Shown here: positions 1 through 10,070 of the stretch, piece by piece
How the letters are laid out: every line of letters starts with the position of its first letter
Position numbering within the stretch: the first letter of the stretch is position 1
Origin: an uncultured Parasphingopyxis sp.
Lineage (GTDB): Bacteria; Pseudomonadota; Alphaproteobacteria; Sphingomonadales; Sphingomonadaceae
NCBI GenBank assembly: GCA_947259005.1
Contig: CAMYKP010000006.1
Span: 496,001-560,000, forward strand
Reading direction: 5' to 3'
Length of the DNA stretch: 64,000 nt
Position numbers and translations under genes: made by a program
Notes under the pieces: model-generated
What the model was told of the DNA's origin: nothing
Databases searched by the model: none
What the model saw: only the letters and a program-made list of their open reading frames with translations

Positions 1-150
1 CATGTGAATCGCTACGTGCATGATTTCGAAGCGATGCTGCGCCGTGTTCTCACCACGCGAGACGGGTCTCCGCTAGCGGTCACATTGCTTTCGTCTGACA
101 ATGGCAAGCTCTATGTGGCGCTTGCCCAAGCAATCGAACGGCTGCGCTAA
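1..150 (+). CDS. C-terminal end of an unidentified protein (partial)
   Basis: The first reading frame is open from the window edge and ends at TAA at 148-150, giving 49 residues that finish in YVALAQAIERLR. The visible part is predicted helical with no recognisable catalytic motif. It faces the DUF1467 gene tail to tail with 19 bases between them. I do not recognise the family; the rest of the gene lies upstream of the window. The even codon use and typical amino-acid mix support a real coding end rather than chance. Confidence 0.55.
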   Translation, partial: HVNRYVHDFEAMLRRVLTTRDGSPLAVTLLSSDNGKLYVALAQAIERLR

Positions 151-169
151 TCGCCGTGGGACCAGCGCG

Positions 170-454
170 CTAACCCGTATTGCGGATAGATTCCGGTTTG
201 ATGAAATCGAGAAAATCGGTACCGATCCAGCCGTAAGTATAATTGGCGAAAAACAGTCCGAAGCAGAAGGTCGCAAGGATAGTCGTGCGCAGGACGATCC
301 GTATCGCACGAAACTGATGCGGTGCACTTTCGGCATGGCCGGGCTCGGGCTCCACGCCCATCTCGCGATCTGTCTTGATACCGAACGGCAGGACCACGAA
401 CAGGCAGAGAAACCAGAAGAGGAAATAGACGGCGAGCATCGACACCGGTTGCAT
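170..454 (-). CDS. DUF1467 family membrane protein
   Basis: A 94-residue inner-membrane protein with two predicted transmembrane helices, at about residues 6-24 (AVYFLFWFLCLFVVLPFGI) and 54-74, joined by an acidic loop containing the family's EPGHAESAPH stretch. Its function is unknown; DUF1467 proteins are typical of alphaproteobacteria and usually sit next to the RNase J gene. Here the ATG follows the rnj stop codon by two bases, so it is the last gene of the birA-coaX-rnj run and is probably translated by reinitiation. Confidence 0.85.
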   Translation of the reverse strand: MQPVSMLAVYFLFWFLCLFVVLPFGIKTDREMGVEPEPGHAESAPHQFRAIRIVLRTTILATFCFGLFFANYTYGWIGTDFLDFIKPESIRNTG

Positions 455-456
455 GG

Positions 457-2094
457 CTACACCTCCATCAGCGACACATTTACCACGGGCTTCTTGCCCG
501 TCCAGTGGGTGGCTTTGCGACGGACCGCAAGGCGTACAGATTCGCGGAGTTTTTCAAGGTCTTTAGCGCCCTTGCGGACTGCGCCGGCTGCAGCCTCAAC
601 ACATTCATCGATAAACTCTTGGCGCTCATCTTCGATCGGGACACCGGCCATGGAGAAAGAAGGCGTGCCGACAAGCTCACCCTTGCTGTCCAGTGCCACC
701 GTAACGGCGATGATCCCGCGTTGCGCGATGCGGCGACGTTCGTTCATCGCTTCGCCATCGGCGGCAATAATCGTGTCCCCATCGAGCACGAGCCGTCCCG
801 TCCGCTCGTTGCCAATGATCGACGGGCCATCGGGCGCCAGACGCACGACATCGCCATTTTGCTGGACAATCACTTTGGGAATACCCTGCGCTGTTCCGAA
901 GCGGGCCTGCTCGGCCATATGGCGCAACTCACCATGGACAGGAACCAGCATTTCGGGCCGAATCCAGTCATACATTTTCGCGAGCTCAGGCTTGCCGGGA
1001 TGGCCAGAGACATGAACCTCGGCCTGGCGATCAGTGATCATCGGGACTTTCTTTGCCGCCAAGGCATTCTGCACACGGCCGATCGCCAGTTCGTTACCCG
1101 GAATTTGTTTCGAGCTGAAGACAACCAGATCACCACTATCGAGTTTCAGCGGATGATTGTCTTCAGCGATACGCGCCAATGCAGCGCGTGATTCTCCCTG
1201 CCCACCGGTCGCAATGATGAGCAATTCACGAGGTGGAATGCGCATGGCCTCATCGAAGTCCACCGTGTCAGGAAAATCCTTCAGATACCCTGCGGCCCGG
1301 GCCTCGGTGAGGATTCTGTCGAGCGAGCGGCCAGCGACGCAAACCTTGCGTCCCATTTCTTTCGCAATGCGACCCAGCGTCTGGAGGCGAGCGGCGTTCG
1401 AAGCAAATGTTGTCACCAAGACCCGCCCGGTTCCAGTAGCGATAACTTCGGAAAGACCTGATTTGACCGCGCCTTCGCTACCGGACTCATTATCGTTGAA
1501 TACATTGGTCGAATCGCAAACCATCGCAAGAATGCCATCATCGCCGATCGCAGTCAGTTGCTCCGCCGACGCAGGCACGCCGGTTTGCGGGTCGTCGTCC
1601 AGCTTCCAGTCCCCAGTATGGAAGATGCGGCCATGCGGTGTGTCGATGACCAGCGCATTGCCTTCAAGAATAGAATGGGCCAGCGGTACATAGCGAAAGC
1701 CAAACGGACCGAGTTCGAATGATCCCTCATTCTCGATGATATTGAGCTCGATCTCGTCGATCAGTCCGGCCTCATCCAGCTTTCGTCGGATCAGCGCCGC
1801 AGTAAATGGCGTCGCATAGAGCGGAACACCGAGATCGCCTGCCAGATAGGGCAATGCGCCGATATGATCTTCATGGCCGTGAGTCAGCACGATGCCGAGC
1901 AGGTCGTCCGCACGATCCTCGATAAACTCGAGATCCGGCAATACCAGTTCGATGCCCGGATAGTGCGGGTCGCCAAAGGTCATGCCGCAATCAACCATGA
2001 CCCATTTGCCCTGGGTTCCGTAGAGATTGACATTCATGCCGATCTCGCCCGACCCGCCGAGCGCGAGGAAAAGCAGTTCGTTTTTGGGGTTCAT
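457..2094 (-). CDS. rnj: Ribonuclease J
   Basis: A 545-residue metallo-beta-lactamase/beta-CASP ribonuclease, expected to cut RNA internally and digest it 5' to 3' in mRNA turnover and rRNA maturation in the cytoplasm. The metal-binding motif HGHEDH lies near residue 73, followed by the FHTGDWK segment (about residue 158) and a beta-CASP region with VTTFASNAARL near residue 228. The late HVSGHP motif (about residue 363) supplies a conserved histidine. A C-terminal domain follows residue 450. Full length for the alphaproteobacterial form. It begins six bases after the coaX stop and is followed directly by DUF1467. Confidence 0.95.
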   Translation of the reverse strand: MNPKNELLFLALGGSGEIGMNVNLYGTQGKWVMVDCGMTFGDPHYPGIELVLPDLEFIEDRADDLLGIVLTHGHEDHIGALPYLAGDLGVPLYATPFTAALIRRKLDEAGLIDEIELNIIENEGSFELGPFGFRYVPLAHSILEGNALVIDTPHGRIFHTGDWKLDDDPQTGVPASAEQLTAIGDDGILAMVCDSTNVFNDNESGSEGAVKSGLSEVIATGTGRVLVTTFASNAARLQTLGRIAKEMGRKVCVAGRSLDRILTEARAAGYLKDFPDTVDFDEAMRIPPRELLIIATGGQGESRAALARIAEDNHPLKLDSGDLVVFSSKQIPGNELAIGRVQNALAAKKVPMITDRQAEVHVSGHPGKPELAKMYDWIRPEMLVPVHGELRHMAEQARFGTAQGIPKVIVQQNGDVVRLAPDGPSIIGNERTGRLVLDGDTIIAADGEAMNERRRIAQRGIIAVTVALDSKGELVGTPSFSMAGVPIEDERQEFIDECVEAAAGAVRKGAKDLEKLRESVRLAVRRKATHWTGKKPVVNVSLMEV

Positions 2095-2100
2095 GCGGGC

Positions 2101-2877
2101 TTATCTAGACCTTTGGTAGAGCATAGCCAGCCCCTGAATCGTAAGATCGGGCTCAATCACATCAAAAATGTCGGTATGTTCGTCAAACAATGTAGCGAGG
2201 CCACCGGTCGAGATGACCTTTGTCGGACGACCGATTTCCGCTTTCACGCGCTTCACAAGACCTTCGATCAGCGAAACATAGCCCCAGAAAACGCCGATGT
2301 GCATCTGCTCTTCCGTGGTGGTGCCAATCAGCGTCTTGGTGTCGGTTGGCGCTTCAATGGCGATCCGTGGCAACATGGCCGCCGCGCTAACCAGCGCATC
2401 GAGTGAGAGATTGATGCCCGGCGCGATGATCCCGCCCTTGTAGCTGCCGCCATAGTCGACAACGTCAAAGGTGGTCGCCGTGCCAAAATCGATGACGATC
2501 AGGTCTTCGGGATGAAGGCTGTGCGCAGCAATCGCGTTGATAACCCGATCCGCGCCGACGGTATGTGGCTCGGGCACATCGAGACGAATTCCCCATTCGA
2601 CCGGAGGCTGCCCGGCGATCAGCACTTCCGCATCGAAATATTTGGACGAAAGCACTTCGAGATTGTGCAGCGCGCGCGGCACGACCGTGGCTATGATGAC
2701 GGCATCAACATTTTTCGCGTCAAACCCTTCCAGGGCCATCAGGTTATGGAGCCACACCGCATATTCATCGCCTGTGCGCTTCGGATCGGTGGCTATCCGC
2801 CAGCGGGCAACGATCTCGCCTTCCTTGACCAGCGCAAAGACAACATTGGTATTTCCGGCATCGACAGCGAGCAGCAT
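2101..2877 (-). CDS. coaX: Type III pantothenate kinase
   Basis: A 258-residue kinase catalysing ATP-dependent phosphorylation of pantothenate, the first step of coenzyme A synthesis. The N-terminal phosphate-binding DAGNTN, a central GADR ([13 protein letters not shown]) and [10 protein letters not shown] with its catalytic aspartates are all present, as expected for the ASKHA fold of CoaX. I chose ATG at 2877 over an upstream TTG at 2892: it gives the family-standard start [11 protein letters not shown] and has a GAGG nine bases upstream. It starts 11 bases after the birA stop, so the two genes are probably cotranscribed. Confidence 0.95.
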   Translation of the reverse strand: MLLAVDAGNTNVVFALVKEGEIVARWRIATDPKRTGDEYAVWLHNLMALEGFDAKNVDAVIIATVVPRALHNLEVLSSKYFDAEVLIAGQPPVEWGIRLDVPEPHTVGADRVINAIAAHSLHPEDLIVIDFGTATTFDVVDYGGSYKGGIIAPGINLSLDALVSAAAMLPRIAIEAPTDTKTLIGTTTEEQMHIGVFWGYVSLIEGLVKRVKAEIGRPTKVISTGGLATLFDEHTDIFDVIEPDLTIQGLAMLYQRSR

Positions 2878-2888
2878 CAAAGAGGTCC

Positions 2889-3596
2889 TCAAATCAGGAA
2901 AACATCACCGGCATGCATGACATGGACGGACCCGTCCGCCAAGCGCAGACGCAGCGCGCCATCCGCATCCATTCCGTCAAACACGCCCTGAACCTTCCGA
3001 CCCGCTGGATCATGGACGGTAAGGGCCGTTCCCCGTGGATGCGCCCTGGCGAGCCATTGCTCGCGAATAGCGCCCAGACCAGGTTCCCGCCATTTGGCGA
3101 CCCATTGCGCGAACCGATCGGCCAGTTCGCGCAGAAAGATGTCAGGCGTTGGCGCCATGCCATAAGCGGCAAGACTTGTAGCGGGACGATCCAGATTGTC
3201 CGGATGATGAGCAAGATTGACGCCAATACCAATGACGACGGCACTGTCTTCTCGTTCGAGCAATATGCCAGACAGCTTGGCACCATCCAGCAACAGATCG
3301 TTCGGCCATTTGAGGGTCAGCGCCTCACGCGAGTTTTCAGGCAGAAATGCCGCGACCGCGTCATACAAAGCGAGCGACGCGACAAGCGCCAGGCTGGCGG
3401 GCGGTGGATCGCCCTCACCCGTCCGCACGAGCGTGCTCGCAAACATATTGCCGGATGGGGATACCCAGCTTCGCCCTTGGCGCCCCCGACCCGATATCTG
3501 CCGGTCGGCACGCAGCCATAGCCCTTCGCCCTCGCCCGCCCGGGCAAGCGCCATCACATCGTCATTGGTAGAGCCTGTCTCGGCTACCGTCTGAAT
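2889..3596 (-). CDS. birA: Biotin-[acetyl-CoA-carboxylase] ligase, with a non-standard start
   Basis: Biotin protein ligase without the DNA-binding domain seen in E. coli BirA; it activates biotin to biotinyl-AMP and attaches it to acetyl-CoA carboxylase carrier protein. SGRGRQGR is the biotin/AMP loop, LKWPNDLL carries the catalytic lysine region, and a C-terminal SH3-like domain ([14 protein letters not shown]) follows. The conserved biotin-binding ETGSTND is encoded at 3581-3561, upstream of the first standard start (GTG 3557). No ATG, GTG or TTG lies between that motif and the end of nuoN. An ATT at 3596 or a CTG at 3608 (overlapping the nuoN stop) is the best available initiator; I used ATT. 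Function is sure, start is not. Confidence 0.85.
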   Translation of the reverse strand: MQTVAETGSTNDDVMALARAGEGEGLWLRADRQISGRGRQGRSWVSPSGNMFASTLVRTGEGDPPPASLALVASLALYDAVAAFLPENSREALTLKWPNDLLLDGAKLSGILLEREDSAVVIGIGVNLAHHPDNLDRPATSLAAYGMAPTPDIFLRELADRFAQWVAKWREPGLGAIREQWLARAHPRGTALTVHDPAGRKVQGVFDGMDADGALRLRLADGSVHVMHAGDVFLI

Positions 3597-3604
3597 GCGA
3601 GCGG

Positions 3605-5047
3605 TCAGAACAGCGCCGCCGCTGCATTGCCCGCCGTCAGCGCGAGAAACGGCACAAGCAGATAGCCAAGCGGGGAAACAGTCGCTGCGGTGAGCGCAAT
3701 CAGGCCATTCTCGACTACCGAATTGGCGGGTGCGTAAGGCGTCGCCGCGTCATCGAAATAGATCGTCTTGATGATGCGGAGATAATAATATGCGCCGATT
3801 ACCGAGAGCGCGATACCGATCACGGCCAGCGGGAAGAGCCCCGCAGCCACAGCCGCATCAAACACCAGGAACTTGCCCCAGAAGCCCAGAAGCGGGGGGA
3901 TGCCCGCAAGGCTGAACATGAAGATCGCAAAGGCTGCGGCTAGCGCGGGTTGCGATTTGGAGAGGCCAGCGAGGCTCGCAATGCCCTCGACCGGCCGGCC
4001 GTCAGCATCGCGCATCTGAAGCACGCAGAGGAAGCTGCCCAAGGTCATCACGACATAGATGGTCATATATGAGAGGGTCGCTGCAACGCCTGCTTGCGTA
4101 CCGGCTGCAATACCGATCAGTGCGAAGCCGATATTGTTGATCGAGCTATAGGCCAATAGCCGTTTGATGTTGGACTGGCCGATGGCGGCTACGGCACCGA
4201 GTGCGATCGAAGCAAGCGCAACGAAAATCACAATCTGCTGCCACGCATCGGTTGCCGGGGCGAGCGCATCGAACATGACGCGGATGGCCAGCGCCACTGC
4301 GGCGATCTTGGGCGCAGTGGCGAAAAAGGCGGTGACGGGCGTCGGCGCGCCTTCATACACATCCGGTGTCCACATATGGAACGGCACGGCGCTGATCTTG
4401 AAAGCAAGGCCGGCAAGCACGAACACAAGGCCGAACAGTTCGCCGGTCGACATGCCCGAGGCCATGGCTATGCCGATGCCTTCGTAGCTGGTCGTTCCGG
4501 TAAAGCCGTAGATCAGCGACACACCGTAGAGCAGGATGCCGCTGGCAAGTGCTCCGAGCACAAAATATTTGAGGCCCGCTTCTGCAGAGCGCGTGTCCTG
4601 CCGCATGAAGCTCGCCAGCACATAGGCGGCCAAGCTCTGCATTTCGAGGCCGATATAGAGCATCATCAAATCGCCGGACGAGACCATGAAGCCCATGCCA
4701 AGAGCCGAAAGCAGAATCAGGATCGGATATTCAGGCCGCATCTCGCCGCGCCGGTCAAAGAAACGCGGGGCCATCAAGATAGCGATAGCCGCCGATGCAT
4801 AGATCAGTATTTTCGAGAAGGTGGAAAAGGCATCGGCGTTGTAGAGGCCGCCGAATACCGCGCCGCCATCACCTGCCGGCCCCAATAGAGACAAACCGCA
4901 AGCGATGAGCATCAAGACCGCATAAATGCTGACTCGGCGACCAAGATTGGGCTTGGTGCTGAAGGCTGCAACCAGCAGCAGGTCGGTCGCACCCAGCGTC
5001 AGGATTACCTCAGGCAGGACGACGAGAAGGCTTTCAAGCATGGTCAT
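3605..5047 (-). CDS. nuoN: NADH-quinone oxidoreductase subunit N
   Basis: A 480-residue antiporter-like subunit of the complex I membrane arm, one of the three large proton-pumping subunits. It has about 14 hydrophobic helices; the helix with GLEMQSLAAYVLA carries the conserved buried glutamate, LKYFVLGALASG the key lysine, and AFKISAVPFHMW the second conserved lysine. Its ATG shares one base with the nuoM stop (TGATG), showing translational coupling. It is the last nuo gene; birA follows immediately. Confidence 0.97.
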   Translation of the reverse strand: MTMLESLLVVLPEVILTLGATDLLLVAAFSTKPNLGRRVSIYAVLMLIACGLSLLGPAGDGGAVFGGLYNADAFSTFSKILIYASAAIAILMAPRFFDRRGEMRPEYPILILLSALGMGFMVSSGDLMMLYIGLEMQSLAAYVLASFMRQDTRSAEAGLKYFVLGALASGILLYGVSLIYGFTGTTSYEGIGIAMASGMSTGELFGLVFVLAGLAFKISAVPFHMWTPDVYEGAPTPVTAFFATAPKIAAVALAIRVMFDALAPATDAWQQIVIFVALASIALGAVAAIGQSNIKRLLAYSSINNIGFALIGIAAGTQAGVAATLSYMTIYVVMTLGSFLCVLQMRDADGRPVEGIASLAGLSKSQPALAAAFAIFMFSLAGIPPLLGFWGKFLVFDAAVAAGLFPLAVIGIALSVIGAYYYLRIIKTIYFDDAATPYAPANSVVENGLIALTAATVSPLGYLLVPFLALTAGNAAAALF

Positions 5048-6642
5048 CAGTGCGCGCCTTCCGCTTCATGGCTTTCGCCGTTGCCTTCACTTGCATGGCC
5101 CCCGCCATGTTCGGCTTCGACGGGCATGCCCGCGCCCATCACCAGTTGCGCATCGCCGGGCGGGTTTGCACGTTCGATACGCTCAAGCAGCACGCCGACA
5201 TCGTCGCGGATCGGTGCAAGGAAACTTTCGGGATAAACGCCCATCCACAGGACAACCGTCGCGATTGGTGCCAGCGTCGCCATCTCGCGTCTTGAAAGGT
5301 CTGGCATCGCTTTCACATCTTCCTTCTCAAGCGTGCCGTAGCAAATCCGCCAATAGAGATAGAGCATATAGGCCGCGCCAAGGATGATGCCGGTCGTGGC
5401 AACGAAAGCGACCCAGCTGTTCGCCTCATAGGCACCCACCAGCGCCAAGAATTCGCCGACAAACCCGCTCGTTCCCGGCAGGCCGACAGAGGCCATGGTG
5501 AACAGCATGAAGAGAATGGCATATTTCGGCATATTGTCCGAAAGCCCGCCATAGCGATCGATCTCGCGCGTATGGAGCCGGTCATAGATCACGCCGACGC
5601 AGAGGAAGAGCGCGGCCGAGACAAGGCCATGGCTAAGCATGACGATCATCGCGCCTTCGATGCCCTGCCTGTTAAATGCGAACAGCCCGATCGTAACAAA
5701 GGCCATATGGGCAACCGACGAATAGGCGATAAGCTTCTTCATGTCCTGCTGCACCAGCGCGACGAGCGAGGTGTAGACTACCGCCACCATCGACAGGCCG
5801 AACACGATCCAGACCAGATCGGCGGACGCTTCGGGGAACATCGGCAGCGAGAAGCGGATAAAGCCGTAGCCGCCCATTTTGAGCAACACACCTGCCAGGA
5901 TCACAGACCCTGCCGTCGGTGCCTGAACATGGGCATCGGGCAGCCAGGTATGGACCGGCCACATCGGCATTTTCACCGCGAAGCTCGCGAAGAAGGCCAG
6001 CCACAACCAGGTTTGCGCGTTGGCCGGGAAATCATGGGCCATCAGCGTGGGAATGTCCGACGTGCCCGCCTGCTGCACCATCCACAGCATCGCGATCAGC
6101 ATCAGCACCGATCCCAACAGCGTGTAGAGGAAGAATTTATAGCTGGCGTAGATCCGCTCGGCCCCGCCCCAGATACCGATGATCAGATACATCGGAATCA
6201 GGCCAGCCTCGAAGAAGATGTAGAAGAGGAACAGGTCCTGCGCTGTGAAGACGCCGATCATCAGCGATTCCATCAGCAGAAACGCCGCCATATATTCGGG
6301 CACGCGTGTCTGGATGGATTTCCAGCTCGCCAATATGCAGATCGGCATCAGGAACACCGAAAGCATGATCAGCATCAGCGAGATGCCGTCTATGCCCAGC
6401 GCCCAGGCAAAGCGCCCGAACATCGGATAGTTCTCGACAAACTGCCATTGCGGGCCGCCAATCTCGTATGTCAGCCACAGGCCGATACCGAGCGCAAAGG
6501 TCAGCAGGGTCGCGCCAAGCGCGAGCACACGCGCCATCTGGGCTTTGGCTTCGCCTTGTCCCGGCCAGATCAGACAGAGCAATGCACCCGCCAGCGGCAG
6601 GCCAATCATCAGCGACAGGATGGGAAAATTGAGCTGGTTCAC
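5047..6642 (-). CDS. nuoM: NADH-quinone oxidoreductase subunit M
   Basis: A 531-residue antiporter-like proton-pumping subunit of complex I. The buried-charge helix LMESLMIGVFTAQDL, the SYKFFLYTLLGS helix and the AFFASFAVKMPMWPVHTWLP segment are all intact. The C-terminal tail is extended by about 40 hydrophilic residues rich in His, Glu and Gly, ending EGNGESHEAEGAH, which is longer than in E. coli NuoM and could sit at the membrane surface. I chose GTG 6642, which overlaps the nuoL stop as GTGA, rather than TTG 6657. Confidence 0.95.
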   Translation of the reverse strand: MNQLNFPILSLMIGLPLAGALLCLIWPGQGEAKAQMARVLALGATLLTFALGIGLWLTYEIGGPQWQFVENYPMFGRFAWALGIDGISLMLIMLSVFLMPICILASWKSIQTRVPEYMAAFLLMESLMIGVFTAQDLFLFYIFFEAGLIPMYLIIGIWGGAERIYASYKFFLYTLLGSVLMLIAMLWMVQQAGTSDIPTLMAHDFPANAQTWLWLAFFASFAVKMPMWPVHTWLPDAHVQAPTAGSVILAGVLLKMGGYGFIRFSLPMFPEASADLVWIVFGLSMVAVVYTSLVALVQQDMKKLIAYSSVAHMAFVTIGLFAFNRQGIEGAMIVMLSHGLVSAALFLCVGVIYDRLHTREIDRYGGLSDNMPKYAILFMLFTMASVGLPGTSGFVGEFLALVGAYEANSWVAFVATTGIILGAAYMLYLYWRICYGTLEKEDVKAMPDLSRREMATLAPIATVVLWMGVYPESFLAPIRDDVGVLLERIERANPPGDAQLVMGAGMPVEAEHGGGHASEGNGESHEAEGAH

Positions 6643-8627
6643 CGCGTAATCGCCCAAGTTGCGCCCGCTGCCAATCCGATCAGCATGACAAGCGCATAGG
6701 TGTAGAGATAGCCGGACTGGAAGCGCCGTGTGACGGTGCTGCCACTGGCAACAAGTGCCGACACGCCATCAGGCCCAAACCGGTCGATAAAGCCCTTGTC
6801 ACCGCGCTTCCAGAAGAAGCGGCCGATGGCGAAGGCGGGCCGGACGAAAATCACATTATAGAGCTCGTCGATATACCATTTGTTGAGGAGGAAGGCATGC
6901 AGCACGCGGAACTGCTCAACAAAGCGCGCTGGCCAGTCTTTGTACCGGATATAAGCGAGCCAGGCGATGGCGAAACCGATCAGCATGACCACGGTCGAGG
7001 CCAGTTTCACCCACATCGGAACGCCGTGCAGCTCATGGATCAGATGCTCATTAAAGGCGACGCTGCCCGCCCAGAAGGCTTCGCTGTCGACAAATTCATG
7101 GGTGAATACATAGCCTGCGAATATCGCGCCCACGGAAAGCGATAGCAGCGGGATAAGCATCGCCCAGCCACTTTCATGGGGATGATAGCCGCCGGTGCCA
7201 TCTCCGGTATCCGTGCCGCCATGATCATGCACCGCATGCTGGACATGCTCTGACGTTCGCCAGCGAGCCTTGCCGAAAAAGGTCATGAAGATCAGGCGCC
7301 AGCTGTAAAAACTGGTGAGCAGTGCGGCAAAAACCAGGGTGAAGAAGGCGATACCGCCAAGGCTGTTCGTGCTCGCAAAGGCCGCCTCAATGATCGCATC
7401 CTTGGAATGGAAACCGGCAAAGCCTGCATGGAGCCACACCACACCAACGCCGGTAATCGCCAGCGTGCCGATCATCATCGTCCAGAAGGTGATCGGGATT
7501 TCTTTCCGCAGTGCGCCATAGTGGCGCATGTCCTGCTCATGATGCATCGCATGGATGACCGAGCCTGCACCAAGGAACAGCAACGCCTTAAAGAAAGCAT
7601 GGGTGAACAGATGGAACATCGCGATGCCATAGGCACCAACGCCGGCTGCCACGAACATATAGCCGAGCTGCGAGCAGGTTGAGTAGGCGATCACGCGCTT
7701 GATATCCATTTGCGCCGTGCCAACGGTCGCGGCGAAAAATGCCGTCAGCAGGCCGAAGAAGGTGACGACCGTCAGCGCGACTTCACTGGTTTCGAACATC
7801 GGAGACAGGCGACAGACCATGAAGACGCCCGCCGTGACCATCGTTGCGGCATGGATGAGCGCAGATACAGGCGTCGGGCCTTCCATCGCATCCGGCAGCC
7901 AGGTGTGCAGACCGAACTGCGCGGATTTGCCCATCGCGCCCACGAAGAGCAGCAGGCAGAGCAAGGTCATCGTGTCGAGCCGATAGCCAAGGAACCCGAT
8001 GGTCGATCCGGCCATGGCAGGTGCCGCGTCAAGAATCTCCGGAATCGATACCGTTCCGAAAACAAGGAACGTGCCGAAAATTCCGAGCGAGAAACCGAAA
8101 TCGCCGACCCGGTTTACGACGAACGCCTTGATCGCAGCGGCGTTAGCGCTCGGCTTGTGATACCAGAAACCGATCAGCAGGTAGGAGGCAAGCCCCACCC
8201 CTTCCCAGCCGAAGAACATCTGCACGAGATTGTTCGACGTCACGAGCATCAGCATCGCGAAGGTAAAGAGCGAGAGATAGGCGAAGAAGCGGGGCTGATC
8301 CGGATCTTCATCCATATAACCCCAGCTGTAGAGGTGGACGAGCGAGGAAACGCTGGTCACCACGACGAGCATTACCGCCGTCAGCGTGTCGACGCGCAGG
8401 CTCCAGGCGACGTCGAGTTCACCCGAACGGATCCAGTCGAAGATCGGCACGACATAGGCCGTCTGTCCGCCCGCAACAAAATCGAGAAAGATCGGCCAGC
8501 TCAGCGCACAGGCTACAAACAGCGCGCCTGTAGTCAAGATTTTCGCGACAAAATTGCCGAGCATCCGGTTGCCGAGGCCCGCAATGATGGCCGCGAGCAG
8601 CGGCAGGAAGACGATGAGCTGGATCAT
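6639..8627 (-). CDS. nuoL: NADH-quinone oxidoreductase subunit L
   Basis: A 662-residue subunit, the largest of the complex I membrane arm, with 16 predicted helices including the long lateral amphipathic helix near the C-terminus. Signature segments are FFGWEGVGLASYLLIGFWY (buried glutamate), GAMGKSAQFGLHTWLPDAM (buried lysine) and IHAATMVTAGVFMVCRLSP. A hydrophilic histidine-rich insert (HVQHAVHDHGG..., about residue 462) precedes the last helices. Start ATG 8627 follows the nuoK stop by five bases. Confidence 0.97.
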   Translation of the reverse strand: MIQLIVFLPLLAAIIAGLGNRMLGNFVAKILTTGALFVACALSWPIFLDFVAGGQTAYVVPIFDWIRSGELDVAWSLRVDTLTAVMLVVVTSVSSLVHLYSWGYMDEDPDQPRFFAYLSLFTFAMLMLVTSNNLVQMFFGWEGVGLASYLLIGFWYHKPSANAAAIKAFVVNRVGDFGFSLGIFGTFLVFGTVSIPEILDAAPAMAGSTIGFLGYRLDTMTLLCLLLFVGAMGKSAQFGLHTWLPDAMEGPTPVSALIHAATMVTAGVFMVCRLSPMFETSEVALTVVTFFGLLTAFFAATVGTAQMDIKRVIAYSTCSQLGYMFVAAGVGAYGIAMFHLFTHAFFKALLFLGAGSVIHAMHHEQDMRHYGALRKEIPITFWTMMIGTLAITGVGVVWLHAGFAGFHSKDAIIEAAFASTNSLGGIAFFTLVFAALLTSFYSWRLIFMTFFGKARWRTSEHVQHAVHDHGGTDTGDGTGGYHPHESGWAMLIPLLSLSVGAIFAGYVFTHEFVDSEAFWAGSVAFNEHLIHELHGVPMWVKLASTVVMLIGFAIAWLAYIRYKDWPARFVEQFRVLHAFLLNKWYIDELYNVIFVRPAFAIGRFFWKRGDKGFIDRFGPDGVSALVASGSTVTRRFQSGYLYTYALVMLIGLAAGATWAITR

Positions 8628-8632
8628 AAGGG

Positions 8633-8938
8633 TCAGCCCTTCATCCGGTTGACATCGTCAACGGCAATTGTGCCGCGTCCGCGGAAATAGATGACGAGAA
8701 TGGCAAGCCCGATGGCCGCCTCGCCCGCCGCAACGGTCAGCACGAACATCGCGAAAACCTGGCCGACAATATCGCCGAGAAAGGCACTGAATGCGACAAG
8801 GTTGATATTCACGGCGAGCAGGATCAGCTCAATCGCCATCAGAATGATGATGATGTTTTTCCGGTTGAGGAAGATACCGAGCACCCCCATCACGAACAGG
8901 ATGGCACCGACGACTAGATAATGGCCAAGTCCGATCAC
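8633..8938 (-). CDS. nuoK: NADH-quinone oxidoreductase subunit K
   Basis: A 101-residue, three-helix membrane subunit of complex I near the quinone-coupling region. The conserved buried glutamates lie in [21 protein letters not shown] and [21 protein letters not shown]. The length is standard for the family. It begins with GTG at 8938, overlapping the nuoJ stop in a GTGA arrangement that couples the two genes. Confidence 0.97.
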   Translation of the reverse strand: MIGLGHYLVVGAILFVMGVLGIFLNRKNIIIILMAIELILLAVNINLVAFSAFLGDIVGQVFAMFVLTVAAGEAAIGLAILVIYFRGRGTIAVDDVNRMKG

Positions 8939-9546
8939 AGTTCGACCCCCTTGCCCACTTCAGGCTGTGTGTTGCGCGTCGCGTCTTCGGGACGGCGCTT
9001 GATCTGCTTGCCGATATTCTGCGGACGTACCCCGCCGCGTTCGCGATGGGTGAGGACAATCGCACCAACCATCGCGACGAGAAGAACAATACCCGCCCCT
9101 TCGAACACCAGCAGGTAGCGGTCGTACAGCGCGCGGCCAATCGCTTCGATATTGGGAACGTCGGGATCGATGGTACCCATCCGCGCATCCGGGCCGATAT
9201 CGGCGAAATTCCATACGCCGACAGCGAAAATCATCTCGCACAGCAGCACCACCGCGATCAGCAGTCCGAATGGCAGATAGCGCGTAAACCCTGCGCGCAG
9301 CTCGGCAAAATCGATATCGAGCATCATCACGACAAAGAGGAAAAGCACCGCAACCGCGCCGACATAAACAATGACAAGCAGCATCGCGATAAATTCCGCA
9401 CCGATCAGCAACATCAGCCCCGCCGCGTTGAAAAAGGCAAGGATGAGCCAGAGCACCGAATGCACGGGATTGCGCGACACGATGGTCAGCGCGCCCGAAG
9501 CAATCACGATGGTTGCGAAAAGGTAGAAGGCGAAGGCCTGTATCAC
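8935..9546 (-). CDS. nuoJ: NADH-quinone oxidoreductase subunit J
   Basis: A 203-residue, five-helix membrane subunit of complex I. The region [20 protein letters not shown] and [18 protein letters not shown] matches the conserved TM3 of the family, where a pi-bulge switches during turnover. I chose GTG 9546 ([11 protein letters not shown]), because the in-frame extension back to 9633 covers the nuoI stop and has a non-membrane, arginine/cysteine-rich composition. An AGGGG lies about 12 bases upstream. The gap to nuoI is 35 bases. Confidence 0.93.
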   Translation of the reverse strand: MIQAFAFYLFATIVIASGALTIVSRNPVHSVLWLILAFFNAAGLMLLIGAEFIAMLLVIVYVGAVAVLFLFVVMMLDIDFAELRAGFTRYLPFGLLIAVVLLCEMIFAVGVWNFADIGPDARMGTIDPDVPNIEAIGRALYDRYLLVFEGAGIVLLVAMVGAIVLTHRERGGVRPQNIGKQIKRRPEDATRNTQPEVGKGVEL

Positions 9547-9581
9547 GTTATCTTGGGACCCCTGTAAGAATCGGCTGCGGC

Positions 9582-10070
9582 TTAACGGTAGGGCGCATCG
9601 GCGGCAAGGCTCGCGGCAATTGCGCGCTCCCATTTGTCGCCATTGGCCAGCAATTTATCCTTGTCGTAGAGCAACTCCTCCCGCGTTTCGGTTGCGTACT
9701 CAAAATTCGGTCCTTCGACGATGGCATCCACCGGGCAGGCTTCCTGGCAAAGCCCGCAATAGATGCACTTGGTCATGTCGATATCGTAGCGCGTCGTCCG
9801 GCGGCTGCCATCTTCACGCGGTTCGGCCTCGATCGTGATCGCCTGGGCCGGGCACACCGCTTCGCAGAGCTTGCAGGCGATGCAGCGCTCTTCGCCGTTC
9901 GGATAGCGGCGTAGCGCATGCTCACCCCGGAATCGCGGCGAAATCGGATTCTTCTCATACGGATAGTTGATCGTCGCCTTGGGCTTGAAGAAATATTTCA
10001 AGGTGAGCCAATGAGCCTTGAGGATTTCCCACAAGGTGAAGGATTTGATGAAATGGCTGACCGCGCTCAT
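9582..10070 (-). CDS. nuoI: NADH-quinone oxidoreductase subunit I
   Basis: A 162-residue subunit of the hydrophilic arm, carrying two [4Fe-4S] clusters (N6a and N6b) that pass electrons toward NuoB. Two ferredoxin motifs are intact: [12 protein letters not shown] and [13 protein letters not shown] chose ATG 10070 ([15 protein letters not shown]), preceded by a strong GGAAGGAA, over an upstream in-frame start at 10106. The ATG overlaps the stop of the upstream orphan gene as ATGA. Confidence 0.97.
   Translation of the reverse strand: MSAVSHFIKSFTLWEILKAHWLTLKYFFKPKATINYPYEKNPISPRFRGEHALRRYPNGEERCIACKLCEAVCPAQAITIEAEPREDGSRRTTRYDIDMTKCIYCGLCQEACPVDAIVEGPNFEYATETREELLYDKDKLLANGDKWERAIAASLAADAPYR

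Noticed and set aside
5572-8690. Long plus-strand frames opposite nuoM and nuoL
   Set aside because: They are extremely rich in His, Arg and Gln, the antisense of membrane-helix codons, with no known motif.
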